Positions 35,194-45,953 of a DNA stretch of 64,000 nt are shown here, piece after piece. Source of the stretch: Entomortierella parvispora (Eukaryota; Mortierellomycota; Mortierellomycetes; Mortierellales; Mortierellaceae); the NCBI GenBank assembly GCA_963573315.1, contig OY752152.1, positions 1,161,001 to 1,225,000 of the forward strand, in the 5' to 3' direction. The notes beneath the pieces are model-generated. The model searched no databases. It was given only the letters and a program-made list of their open reading frames with translations, and was not told the DNA's origin. Each line of letters starts with the position of its first letter. Position 1 is the first letter of the stretch. The translations under genes and the position numbers were made by a program.

Positions 35194-36221
35194 ACAAGAT
35201 TACTATCACTCTCGTTTCATTTTTTTCTAATATGTATTGTTTGGTGTGTCATTTGGATCTGGCAAAGAGAGAGAGAGAGAATGTCGTGTTGGATCAACAT
35301 TTAATAAAAGATATTGGGCTATTAGACTATGGCTGTGATGTCTTGCGGTGTTGAGGCTTGGTAACCGTTCTTGAGGACCTACCTATAATACACTCTTGCC
35401 AAGAGAAGAGGGGGAAGAAAGGAAAGGAGAGGAAAAAGAAAGAAAGAAAGGCAAACTTACCGTCCTGATTCCTGAGTCCAGAGTCCTGAACCCGACGGCG
35501 GCCCTAGAAAGAAAAGAAAGAACATCTTTTATTTAATAAAAACACCTATAGACGCCCTCCTGATCCCGATCCTGATCCTGATCTTGACCTATTAAGAGAG
35601 AAAAGCAAAAGAAAGGTCAGAAACACAGAACATCTTTTATTTAATAAAAACAACTATGACGCCCTCCTGGTCCTGATCTATTAAGACCAAAGACAAAGAA
35701 GAGAGTAAGGAGGTCAGCCTTGACTTTTTGATAAAAAAAGACACAGTGCAAGAGAGTTGAGAAGAACTGGATGGAAGGCAAGAGTGTGAGAAAGCGAGAG
35801 AAAAATAAAGGAAAAGGTCAGTGAGAGTAGATGTTCAACAACGACGACTCGGAGATATGTGTTGGGAGAGGGTCTTCAGCTGCCGTCGAGGAAGCAGTGT
35901 GCAAGGAAGAAAGGGTAGTGGTGGGGATGGTTGTGGATGAGGATGGTGGTGGAAGAGGGGAGTGAAGGGGTGAAGAGAAAAGAAGAGAAAAGCAGAGAAG
36001 CAGAGAAGAGCGTATCTTTTCTGCCAAGACCGCAAAGTGCTCAGCAGCAGGAAGGTGGGAACATCGCATGGACTTCACTATTCAGTTGACACGGACTGAA
36101 TGGAGACAGGAGGGGAGATAGGGAGATAGGAAAGGAAAGGAAAGGAAAGGAAAGGAAAGGAAAGGAAAGGAAAGGAAGGAAAATGACGTTTGATCACTGG
36201 GAAGAAAGATAGACAGACAGA
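35194..36221 (+). repeat. Left arm of palindromic element B
   Basis: Pairs with 36902-37955. It carries the B-type block TAACCGTTCTTGAGGACC (35362) and the B-type ACACAGTG (35741), and about nine GGAAA units at 36128-36182. It has several private changes not seen in the other three arms. Confidence 0.85.
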
Positions 36222-36901
36222 CAGACAAACAGAAAAGATAGACACGAGAAACACAAACAGCAAGAGGGTCATCGTGTCATGCCGAAAATGACGATGCTCC
36301 GACTCGCCTATGTCTCTCTCCTTGATCATTCATGCAAATGTCCCGCCTTTGTCAGTCTCTTCTTTCTTTCTTCATGGCAGCGAGGGCAGCGGACATGGTG
36401 ATGGACGTGACAATAGAGACGATGCAGTGGCTGCCTTCTTCTGTAATCAGGTACTGGTATGGAGGCTGGAAGAAGGATGGATCTAGGTAGAGAAGAAGGA
36501 GAGAGTAGGAGGGTGGGAAAGAAAAATGACCATAACCTTTCAAATGATTCTCTTCTCTGTCTGCTCTTCCTTCTGTTCTTTGGTGATGAGGATGGCTATG
36601 ACAATATTGGTATAGACATCTTCCTTTATGTCTTCTCTTCTCTGTGATTCCCTCATCGATATGGAGGTCGAAAGAAGGATCGACAGAGAGAGAATCCATT
36701 TGGAAAGAAGGAAAGAAAAAAAATCATAGCGAATGTCCTTCCTCTCTCCATCTCTCTCTTTCTATCCTTCTTCTTTCAACTCTCTTTGCGAGGACGATGA
36801 CACTTCCACCGATACCCCTCTCTCTTCTTCCTCCTCGTCGACGATCCCCTCATTGCCACTGTTTGAAGGTGTACAGAAAGGAGAGACAGAGGCATTTTCT
36901 C

Positions 36902-37955
36902 TCTGTCTGTCTATCTTTCTTCCCAGTGATCAAACGTCATTTTCCTTCCTTTCCTTTCCTTTCCTTTCCTTTCCTTTCCTTTCCTTTCCTTTCCTTTCCT
37001 TTCCTTTCCTTTCCTTTCCTTTCCTATCTCCCTATCTCCCCTCCTTTCTCCATTCAGTCCGTGTCAACTGAATAGTGAAGTCCATGCGATGTTCCCACCT
37101 TCCTGCTGCTGATCACTTTGCGGTCTTGGCAGAAAAGATACGCTCTTCTCTGCTTCTCTGCTTTTCTCTTCTTTTCTCTTCATCCCTTCACTCCCCTCTT
37201 CCACCACCATCCTCATCCACAACCATCCCCACCACTACCCTTTCTTCCTTGCACGCTGCTTCCTCGACCGCAGCCGAAGACCCTCTCCCAACACATATCT
37301 CCGAGTCGTCGTTGTTGAACATCTACTCTCACTGACTTTTCCTTTATTTTTCTCTCACTTTCCCACACTCTTGCCTTCCATCCAGTTCTTCTCAACTCTC
37401 TTGCACTGTGTCTTTTTTGATCAAAAAGTCAAGGCTGACCTCCTTACTCTCTTCTTTGTCTTTGGTCTTAATAGATCAGGATCAGGAGGGCGTCATAGTT
37501 GTTTTTATTCAATAAAAGATGTTCTGTGTTTCTGACCTTTCTTTTGCTTTTCTCTCTTAATAGGTCAAGATCAGGATCAGGATCGGGATCAGGAGGGCGT
37601 CTATAGGTGTTTTTATTAAATAAAAGATGTTCTTTCTTTTCTTTCTAGGGCCGCCGTCGGGTTCAGGACTCTGGACTCAGGAATCAGGACGGTAAGTTTG
37701 CCTTTCTTTCTTTTTCCTCTCCTTTCCTTTCTTCCCCCTCTTCTCTTGGCAAGAGTGTATTATAGATAGGTCCTCAAGAACGGTTACCAAGCCTCAACAC
37801 CGCAAGACATCACAGCCATAGTCTAATAGCCCAATATCTTTTATTAAATGATGATCCAACACGACATTCTCTCTCTCTCTCTCTTTGCCAGGTCCAAATG
37901 ACACATCAAACAATACATATTAGAAAAAATGAAACGAGAGTGATAGTAATCTTGT
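36902..37955 (-). repeat. Right arm of palindromic element B
   Basis: Reverse complement of the left arm, with the same B-type variants (37771-37788 and 37403-37411). It is longer mainly because of an expanded pentamer tract. Confidence 0.85.
36943..37024 (+). repeat. (CCTTT)n microsatellite, about 16 units
   Basis: An uninterrupted pentamer array in the right arm of element B. The matching tracts have about nine units in the left arm of B and about five in each arm of A. Confidence 0.9.
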
Positions 37956-38876
37956 TTCGTTAGGTGAGGTATCCTCTGGGTCTAGTGATTTGGTCCGCAC
38001 ATCTTCTAGAGCAATCGCAACGACCAGCACCAAGAACAAAATAACATGCAGGCCACTTGATTTGGTACTACCTGAGCCATGTTGTGAAATCTATGCCCAG
38101 TGCGATCTAAGAGCAACTGCGGTACAAACTGGGAGGAGCAGTATGGAAGATGTAAGTAGATCCTACTTACAAGGTCACCATATAGTATGGTCCCTTTGTG
38201 TGGCGAACCCTGAGAGCGGTGTCGGTGGCGTTAATAATCAATGGCAATAGACTTAACCCAGCCCCTCCCCATCCAGCAGTGGTTCACAGTTAGCGCCGCT
38301 GCCGCATTCTACTGAGGTAGTTATGAAGGTACAGACTCGCGTTCGCTTTCTCCATTTCCTCGGATTTGTGGAGAGACGCGCCATATTGAAAGCGGTGATA
38401 TCCGTTTCCTTGTAGCTGATCCGTGTTTGAATGGCAGACTAGGCTCAGATCGCGTTCCCATGGCGCTTGAAGATTCTAAGGAGCTGACGTTATCGTGCTT
38501 GTTGTATAGCTTTCTTCTTCTGCTGCCGATTCAAAGATGGTATCCTTGATATCTGTTCTGTTGGATGATCTGGGAAGTTGTACGTTGTGGGTCGAGCTGG
38601 CGCCAAAAAAAAAAAAAAAAAATGGTGGCGGATGTGATCACGTGTACATATACCCTTAAGCAAACGACGAACGCGAGCGACACGCAAGTGTCTAGTTTGA
38701 CACGCCCCATTTGATTCGTTGCATCATTCGACCCCTTCCTTCGTTCCTTTGTTCCTTGACAGACAGCCCGACCGACCGACCGACCGACAAGACAGACAGA
38801 CACAGACCTAGCTTATAGCGCCGACAGAAACACCACCACACAACACTCCCCAAAACACACACAGAGACACAGCAGC
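37956..38876. other. Intergenic; upstream region of RPN5
   Basis: An 86-codon open stretch (37990-38250) has no recognisable domain. Near the RPN5 start lie an A18 run (38605-38622), the TGGTGGCGG motif and a short GACC/GACA tandem repeat (38767-38805). Confidence 0.5.
38623..38631 (+). promoter_or_regulatory. TGGTGGCGG motif after poly(A), RPN5 promoter
   Basis: It directly follows an A18 run, 246 bp before the RPN5 start codon. It shares the GGTGGC core with the yeast proteasome element PACE (GGTGGCAAA), but not the last three bases. Confidence 0.4.
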
Positions 38877-40875
38877 ATGGACGAGCAGCAGCACAAGATG
38901 GAGAAGGATTGCTCGGCAATCGTCGATGCTCAGTTGCCCCAGATCGACTCACTCGCCCAGGTGCGAACCCATGACTATCACTGCGCAAGACAACTTGCGC
39001 CCCTCTTCCTACTTGACGACTTACCCTGCAGCATATATTTTGTTTTGTTCTTGAATAGAGCGGACAGCTCACAAAGGCGTTGGAACAGCTATTGGTTCTC
39101 GAGAAGCAAACGCGCTCGGTAAGCTAATGAATGGACCGCGACCACGACAACCACTCTTTTGCAATGAGGTAGCTTAGATTGCTACGGAACGAAGAGAAGA
39201 ACTGACACTGTGCTCTCATTTGAACCCCGATGTCAATGTATAGTCTGCTGATCTTGCATCCAGCACGCGAGTCTTGATCAAGTTTATTCGTTTGACCTTC
39301 GAAGCAAAGGACTGGAGCTTGATGCAAGAGTACATTGTCCTTTTGTCAAAGAAGCATGGTCAATTGAAGCAAGCTATCACTCGCATGACCCAGGAGGCTA
39401 TGCAGTGCCTTGAACAGACACCCGATATGAAGACCAAGCTCGAGCTCATCGACACCCTCCGCACAGTCACCGATGGAAAGGTATTACAAGACATTGTTTG
39501 CTCTTGATGAGTTCTGCTAGGACTATTACTGAAGAGATTATACTTCAATCTATGTCGTAGGTTTATCTTGAGGTTGAACGTGCTCGTGTTACCCGTATCC
39601 TTGCCAAGATCAAGGAGGACGAAGGAAACGTTGCAGAGGCTGCCGATATCATGCAGGATCTTCAGGTACAGACTGCGAACGTGGATCATTTCATTCCCTT
39701 TAGAATCGACATGGGACTTGGACATTGATTTTTTGACAAACAATTTCTCTTTTTGTTTAACATGAATTTAGGTGGAGACTTTTGGATCCATGGAGAAGCG
39801 CGAAAAGACCGAGTTCATTTTGGAGCAGATTCGCCTGTGCCTTCTGAAGCGCGATTATGTCCGCGCCAACATCATCAGCAAGAAGATCAACATTCGCTAC
39901 TTCAAGGAGACAGAGGTTCAGGATCTCAAATTGCGTTACTATGATCTCATGATCGACTACTCATTGCACGAGAACGAATACTTGAACGTCTGCAAGCACT
40001 ATCGCCAAATTTACGATACCCCAGTAGTTAAGGCGGACCCAGCCCAGGCCAAGAGGGTAAACAATCGTTTCATGAAAATGTACAACCACTTTCAAGTTTG
40101 TACCATGAGGTTAATATTTCATTGCTGTTTCCCCTCTAGGCTATCGAAAACGCTGTTCTTTTCGTCATCCTTACGCCCTTTGACAATGAGCAGTCGGATT
40201 TGATTCAGCGCGTGTACTTGGAAGCCGAGGAGGTCGATATTCCCATCTACAGGTAGGTTGCATCGTCAGGGTAAAGTGACTTGGTTTGCCTTGTCAGCAA
40301 GTACTCATTGGGATCATTTGATCAATTTTAGGGATTTGTTGAAATGCTTCATTACGAACGAGCTCATGCGCTGGCCCATGATTGAGCAAATATACGGACC
40401 TACTATTGGACAGAACCCAGCCTTGGCAGGAGATTCTGAGGGTTCCAGAAAGAGACTGAAGGAGCTCCACAACCGTGTCGTAGAACATGTAAGTTTGAAT
40501 GGATGGCAAGTTGCTAAACAATTGCGAAACAATTGCGAACTTTTTTTGTTAATCTTTACTCCGTTTGCAAATCCATAGAACATTCGTGTTATTGCCAAAT
40601 ACTACACCCGTATCACAACCAAGCGCCTGACACAACTTTTGGATCTTCCTGACAAGGACTGCGAGGAGTTCTTGTCCAAGCTCGTGGTGTCAAAGACGAT
40701 CTACGCAAAGATTGACAGACCAGCCGGTATCGCTTCATTTGCAAAGTCCAAGCATCCTAACGAGGTCTTGAACGAGTGGTCTCAGGATATTAACGCATTG
40801 CTGGGATTGATCGAGAAGACTTGTCATTTGATTACTAAGGAAGAAATCATCCACAGTATCACCAAGGTCATTTAA
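38877..40875 (+). CDS. RPN5: 26S proteasome lid subunit RPN5 / PSMD12
   Basis: Eight exons (38877-38960, 39059-39118, 39244-39480, 39561-39665, 39772-40056, 40140-40252, 40332-40488, 40579-40875) encode 445 residues, close to the 450 or so usual for the family. Rpn5 is a PCI-domain scaffold of the regulatory-particle lid. Visible segments include [51 protein letters not shown], and [20 protein letters not shown]. The C-terminal PCI part includes [31 protein letters not shown] and [20 protein letters not shown]. Every splice is GT-AG, and five of the seven introns are phase 0. The gene converges on the tetraspanin gene, 205 bp away. Confidence 0.95.
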
Positions 40876-41080
40876 ACGTGGTCTAGAGGATGATAATGAC
40901 AAAGACTGGCCCCCGTTTCATGAAAATAAAACTGAAAAATGAATAGGATGAAAGTGTTTGACTATTTTTATTGGTACGCGGTCCTTGAGCAAAGTAAGAG
41001 CAAGTGAATGGAAAAAGGCAATATGTTTGCGCGCTATCATCCAAGCGCGATATCTCTGGGTGTGACATGGTCGTCTGTTT

Positions 41081-42239
41081 TCACCGTTGCGTGGTGACAG
41101 TGCCATAGCGACTGTCTCCATCGTAGGCACTGGACTGTTGCTGGCCTTGATCTTGCAAGAGTCCTTGATCCTCTTCTCGCATGCTTCGAAGCAACGCTCG
41201 AGAATGATTGCTCCGTTGTCCGAATTCAAGGACATCATCGCTTGGAATCCGCTTCAGTAGAATCACCGCCATGACCAAAGCCAGAATCTAGGCATTAGTA
41301 AAAGAGGAAAGAGACGTGAGGGAAATGAGAATATCAGAAAATGGAAACAACATAAAAAGAAACCCCCCCCCCCCCCCCCGACTAACCTGCACTATCTCAA
41401 TTGCGGAAATGACGCCCAAGACGGCGGTCTCGTGGTATGAATAGGCATCCAGAAGTTGTTTTTTGCATGCAACTTTGTACCCAAAGGCTGGCGAACGAGT
41501 GCATGCGTTCTTTGAATCCTTGGGGACGGCCCGATCATCGACGGTGGCAAAGCCACAACATTGGAGACGTGTTTCAATATCCTGAAGTGATCGGGGATCA
41601 GATTCATAGGCGGCTTGCCAGGCGCTGTCCATCAGAGCATCCACCTAACAAACCCCGTTTCTCGTGTAGTAGTCAGTTTACAGAGTGATGAGATACACAC
41701 ACACGGAAAAGCGTGGATAGAGAACCAGCACTATCTCCTGGGAGCCGTTACCTGGTCGTGTCGACTAAGTCCATAGATCAAAATTCCGAGCTGGAGGGCC
41801 ACCAGAACAGCCAACATGATTCCGTACTACCAATACAAGATGAGAGGTCCAATGTTCAGCTAAAGATGGTTTGTTTTCTTCATAGTCCCGTCAGGGGGCG
41901 ACTCTTTCCCTACCGCTCCCACGATGCGTTTCGAGTCTGAGAGACTTGCTGAGGCTCCAAGGAGGGAGACCAGGAGCAGGATGATGCTCATGATGACAAG
42001 GGTCCAGGAGACAAAGGTTGATTCGAGTAAGACGTGAGTGTAGCTTGCCAGGCCATAGATTCCGGCCCCAAAGAGAGCCAAGCTACCAAGCTTTATTTGC
42101 GCAAGGGTATTGCCATTTAGTTCAAAGAGACACACACTCATAGACGCGCAGGACTAGTAAAGACCGTTACCAGGGCGAGCATGTTGAGGACAAGGATATA
42201 AAATCGCGACGACTGGCGATGAAGACCGGACAGATCCAT
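41081..42239 (-). CDS. Tetraspanin-like membrane protein
   Basis: Five exons (42239-42171, 42090-41914, 41826-41752, 41644-41387, 41287-41081) encode 261 residues. Four transmembrane helices are present: FYILVLNMLAL joined to LGSLALFGAGIYGLA, SWTLVIMSIILLLVSLLGAS, YGIMLAVLVALQLGILIYGL, and AVLGVISAIEIVQ joined to ILALVMAVILL. The large loop between helices 3 and 4 contains RLQCCGF, the tetraspanin CCG motif, plus two further cysteines (ACTRS, ACKKQ) for disulphides. The tail is cytosolic and Gln/Ser-rich. Tetraspanins organise other membrane proteins; the partner is unknown. The start is taken at 42239; an in-frame ATG at 42350 would add a Ser/Thr-rich leader. A 17-base C run (41363-41379) lies in the last intron. 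Confidence 0.85.
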
Positions 42240-42441
42240 GGCGCTTGTCGAGGAGATGGATAATGGGACAAGAGTTGTAGAGAGAGAGGTAAGCGGAAGA
42301 GAAGAAGAAGAGTCCATCCTCCCCTTCCCCCCCATCATTGCCATGACCACTTGTTCGCCCCCCGATCACTCTCCCGCCCATCACTCTGAGCTTGTTCGTC
42401 GTGCCAAAAAAAAGAAGCTTTATTTTGTGTCCAGGTTCCGT

Positions 42442-44446
42442 CTACAACTTGGCGCCGTACATCATCGAGGCGACCTTTATCGACTGGCGCATGCCCAAAT
42501 CCAACATGATCTCCTCGGAGCCTCCAGGGATGGCATACGCACGCACCTCGCGATAGATACGCTCGACCTTTTCTCCCTGACCACCACGGGTGTACGCCAG
42601 ACCTCCAAAGATCTGGGATGCCTCACGGGCACAATATTCCAGCGTCTGGGTAGCCTGTGCCTTGAGCAGCGCAATGGGACCACCAAGCTTGATCATCTGC
42701 AGGTCCTCAGGCATGGTCATGGTCTGGTAAATGACATTCTCTGTCCAGGCATGAGTGGCCTCGATCTGACGCGACATGTGTGCAAGCTTGTTCCGGAGTA
42801 CTGGGTGATTGACGAGCTTGACCCCAAAAGTCTTGCGCTTGCTTCCATACTTGATAGCCTCCTCGAGACAGACGCGAGCCAAGCGGTTGGCCTGGGTGAC
42901 AATTCCCATACGCTCGTGGTTAAAGTTGTCGACAATGTACTTGAATCCACGGTTCTCCTTTCCGACAATGTTAGACTTGGGAACCAACACATCCTCAAAG
43001 TTGATGTAGGCCGTTCCAGAGGACCAGACGCCGGAGCACTTCATCTGGCGAGTCTGAACTCCAGGCATTGTACGCTCGATAACGAGCAAAGACACGCCAC
43101 CCATGCCCTCTCCACCAGTGCGGACAGCAACTGTGAAAAAGTCAGCAAAGGTGCCATTGGTGATCCATTTCTTTTCGCCATTGACGATATAGCCATCCTT
43201 GGCCTCGTTCGCAATTGTAGTCAAGTTGGCAACATCCGATCCAGCAGAGGGTTCTGTGATAGCCAAGCAGATGGTCTTGCGGCCTGCCAAGCACTCGGGA
43301 ATAATTCGGCGCTTCAGTTCCTCGGAGCCATGCTTGATGACGGGAGGCAGTCCGATTCCGAGACCACCACAGAGACCCCAGAGGACACCACCGGATCCGC
43401 AACGAGCCAACTCATCACCGACAATGAAGGCATGGAAGGCGTCAAACTCTGCAGGGTTAACAATCGCGTTAGCGCCGCCACGGAACAGCGAGGTCTGCTC
43501 AACATCAAAGTATTCGACAGGGAGGTGACCTGTGCCTGCAATGGCGGCAAGAATACCAATCTCCGCACACTTTGTAAACAAGAACATTGGCACCTGCTTG
43601 GCCTCATCCCATTCGTGGACAAAGGGCATGATCTCGGCATCGACAAAGGCTCGCATCACCCGACGGAGACGACGATGTGAATCCTTGTAGTAAGGGCTGC
43701 CCCATTGCTGGTACCTATGTTTGTCTTTCAAGTCAGCAACGCAGATTTCAGAACTCAAGGGAAATCTTGCAGACACAAAAAAAAAATCCTACCAGGAAGG
43801 GTCACCAAACGGAATCATCTCGCCAAATTGCATATCATCGTCATCATCCGCAGCGGCAGCGGCTGCCGAGGAAGAAATACCCGCTTGAGGCGCCTCTCCA
43901 ACGACACCGATACAAAGAGAACCATACTTTTCAAGGACACCTTTTTTGAGAGGTAAGGATAGCAGGTCAGCGCCGGCACAATCACGGCAAACAAATAGTT
44001 GCAGCCACGGAGGGCGATGATGTATCTTCCCGGGATTATGAGTGTCGTGTCTTACCGGTATTGTGGAAAGCATCGAACTGCTTGCTTGCATCCGTGCCTG
44101 CATTCTTCAAGATAATTTTCTACGTTCACAGAAACGGAGTACTCCAGTTCAGTTTTTTCCTCAGCTATGTCCACTTCCTCAAGAGATCTCAAGGAGCATC
44201 ATGGGGCTTCCAGGGCTCCAATGCCTGTATTTTACCTTTCCACCGGGATGATCGTTCAAGAACTTTGAGACATCATATACTTTGCCATGGATAATGACCC
44301 AGCAGTCATTCTACAGGTTACAAAGAAAGATACATATCTAGCTTCAATATTGAACAAAGAAACACTTTGGATTCTGGCCAGAGAAAAAGATCTACCTCTG
44401 AGTTGTGAGAGGCCACTTGAGAGGCCGAGAAGTGTCCAGTGGTCAT
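42442..44446 (-). CDS. Cytochrome b5 - acyl-CoA dehydrogenase fusion
   Basis: Five exons (44446-44396, 44310-44236, 44119-44056, 43940-43793, 43714-42442) encode 536 residues. Residues about 1-90 form a cytochrome b5 domain: [26 protein letters not shown], the heme ligand motif DHPGGK, and [18 protein letters not shown]. After a short Ala/Asp-rich linker, [15 protein letters not shown] opens an acyl-CoA dehydrogenase. It shows [29 protein letters not shown], and [10 protein letters not shown]-like [17 protein letters not shown] Glu in NHERMGIV, in the helix used as catalytic base by isovaleryl- and long-chain enzymes, is a likely base, since the usual C-terminal Glu site reads IPGGSEE. It would oxidise an acyl-CoA, perhaps with electrons passed to the fused heme. 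The substrate is unknown. Confidence 0.9.
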
Positions 44447-45953
44447 ACTATCGATTGGTGTACGGCTATACTCAAACAGGGATTCAAGCCGAGACTTGAA
44501 TTGGAAATGAAGGGGGAAAGTAAGGTCCGAGATGGTGAAGAGAACAAAACGGAGGAAACGGGAGTTGATATAGGGATGGTGGGAGTCAGGGAAGCAAGAG
44601 TCGAGTGTCTGGGAGAAACCAATTTCTTTTTCACTTTGTGGAGAAACGAGAGAGGAGCAAGGCCGAAATGAGCATCTCGGAGATGCGGAGAGAAGGATTT
44701 GTTTGTTGTACAGACAATTGGAGAGAGGCGGTCCATCCGCCCTTGAACTCTTGGATAGGAACCCATCCACGATGGCGCTGTTGACAGCAAAAGACGCATG
44801 AGAATCAACTCGGGGGACCATGTAGGGACAAGCTCTACAGTGCCCATACCGCCACTGTGTGGATGAGGGGGAGGATAGACAGGATGGTTGTCTGCAGAGA
44901 ACAGAACAAGGAAAAGTCCATGTGCCACTGCACACCTGATCAGGAGGAATGGCCACCGCAGACTCGATCCTCGTCTTTCTTTTCATAGACATGGAGTCTG
45001 CCATGTACTGCAGAAGGGATAGAGTCAGCAAAGAGCGAACCGACCATGGTCCACTCCACAGGGATTTGGTTACATGATTGATAATAACGTTTCTGTTGTT
45101 TGCAGACTGGGTCAACCCACGGAACATGTGCTTCTCAGCTCACAATCGTTTGTTTGTTTGCAGGAACGGCTCAAAAGAGGCAATATGTGGAGAAGACTTG
45201 ACCGGCTTCAATCTTTCCCTCCCTTTTGCACTTTACAAGGGTGTAGAGAAAATGTGGGGAGAGAACTATGCAAAAGAACGAGGATAGGAACGCGACTCTT
45301 TAACTCAAAGCCAGGTATTTTGACTGAGCTGTGCCAGGAACCCAGGATACGGTCAAGATAAACGACAGGGCGAGAAAAAATAGCTCCCAGAGTAGGGCTT
45401 GCAAGTCGTAACATCGTCAAGACAACCACCTACTTTATTTGGAAGCACGGCTGTCTACACAATCGAGCCTGGATCTGTATCAGTTCCTGAAAAATGACGC
45501 GCAGGTTGGTGTGAAGGTGTAGCAAAAGTGATTCAAAGGAGTGGGAGGGAGGGCATCATTAGCAATGGGAGCATAGAGAATGGATGCAACGGCAATCGCT
45601 ATCGGAAGGCTGCAAGAAGGAAGGAGGGCCTTGGCTGGCGACAATGAGGTGAGGTGAGAAGGATTGGCGGCAACAGCAGTCAAAGGCCGATTTTCTTTTC
45701 TTTTTTTTTTTTCTTTTTTGGTGGCGCAGGAAATTGTCCCCTGTCTGTGTCGCCCTGATGGGAGACGAGGGATGAACGGCTCTGTTCTCTCGCTTGCTTG
45801 CTTGCATTCATCTATTCATTGATCCCTCCCTCCCTCCCTGGAACAGGTTACTCCATGGCCGCACACTGATCTGACTGGATCGAAGGAACCGGACCCTTTT
45901 CTCTTCCATTGAACCCAGCCGACATCCTCACATTTGCCCAGATCAGCACACAC
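44447..45953. other. 1.5 kb intergenic region, no gene recognised
   Basis: It separates the divergent cytochrome b5-dehydrogenase (-) and MMS22 (+). The frame of the dehydrogenase is open upstream for more than 200 codons (to 45127), but its residues are rich in Ser, Cys and Pro without a domain, so it is probably leader. T-rich tract and TGGTGGCGCA motif lie at 45691-45728. Confidence 0.55.
45719..45728 (+). promoter_or_regulatory. TGGTGGCGCA motif after poly(T), MMS22 promoter
   Basis: It lies at the end of a T-rich run, 235 bp before the MMS22 start codon. Same motif as in the F-box, RPN5 and KAR5 promoters. Confidence 0.4.

Larger units (their letters stand above)
35194..37955. mobile_element. 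Palindromic element B (second copy)
   Basis: Arms 35194-36221 and 36902-37955 are reverse complements around a 680 bp centre. Arms and centre are near-identical to element A over most of their length and in the same orientation. The centre differs by small indels (for example a missing AAGGAAG near 36523). The outer ~60 bp of each B arm (ACAAGATTACTATCACTCTC and onward) is palindromic in B but absent from A. The CCTTT tract is longer here and unequal between arms. No protein-coding gene recognised. It lies between the broken monooxygenase copy and RPN5. Confidence 0.85.

Noticed and set aside
37990-38250. 86-codon open frame upstream of RPN5
   Set aside because: It looks mildly protein-like and has a GTAAGT within it, but no partner exon or domain could be found.
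42238-43680. 480-codon open frame on the plus strand opposite the acyl-CoA dehydrogenase
   Set aside because: It is the antisense of a strongly conserved coding exon. The minus strand has clear domain motifs and spliced N-terminal exons.
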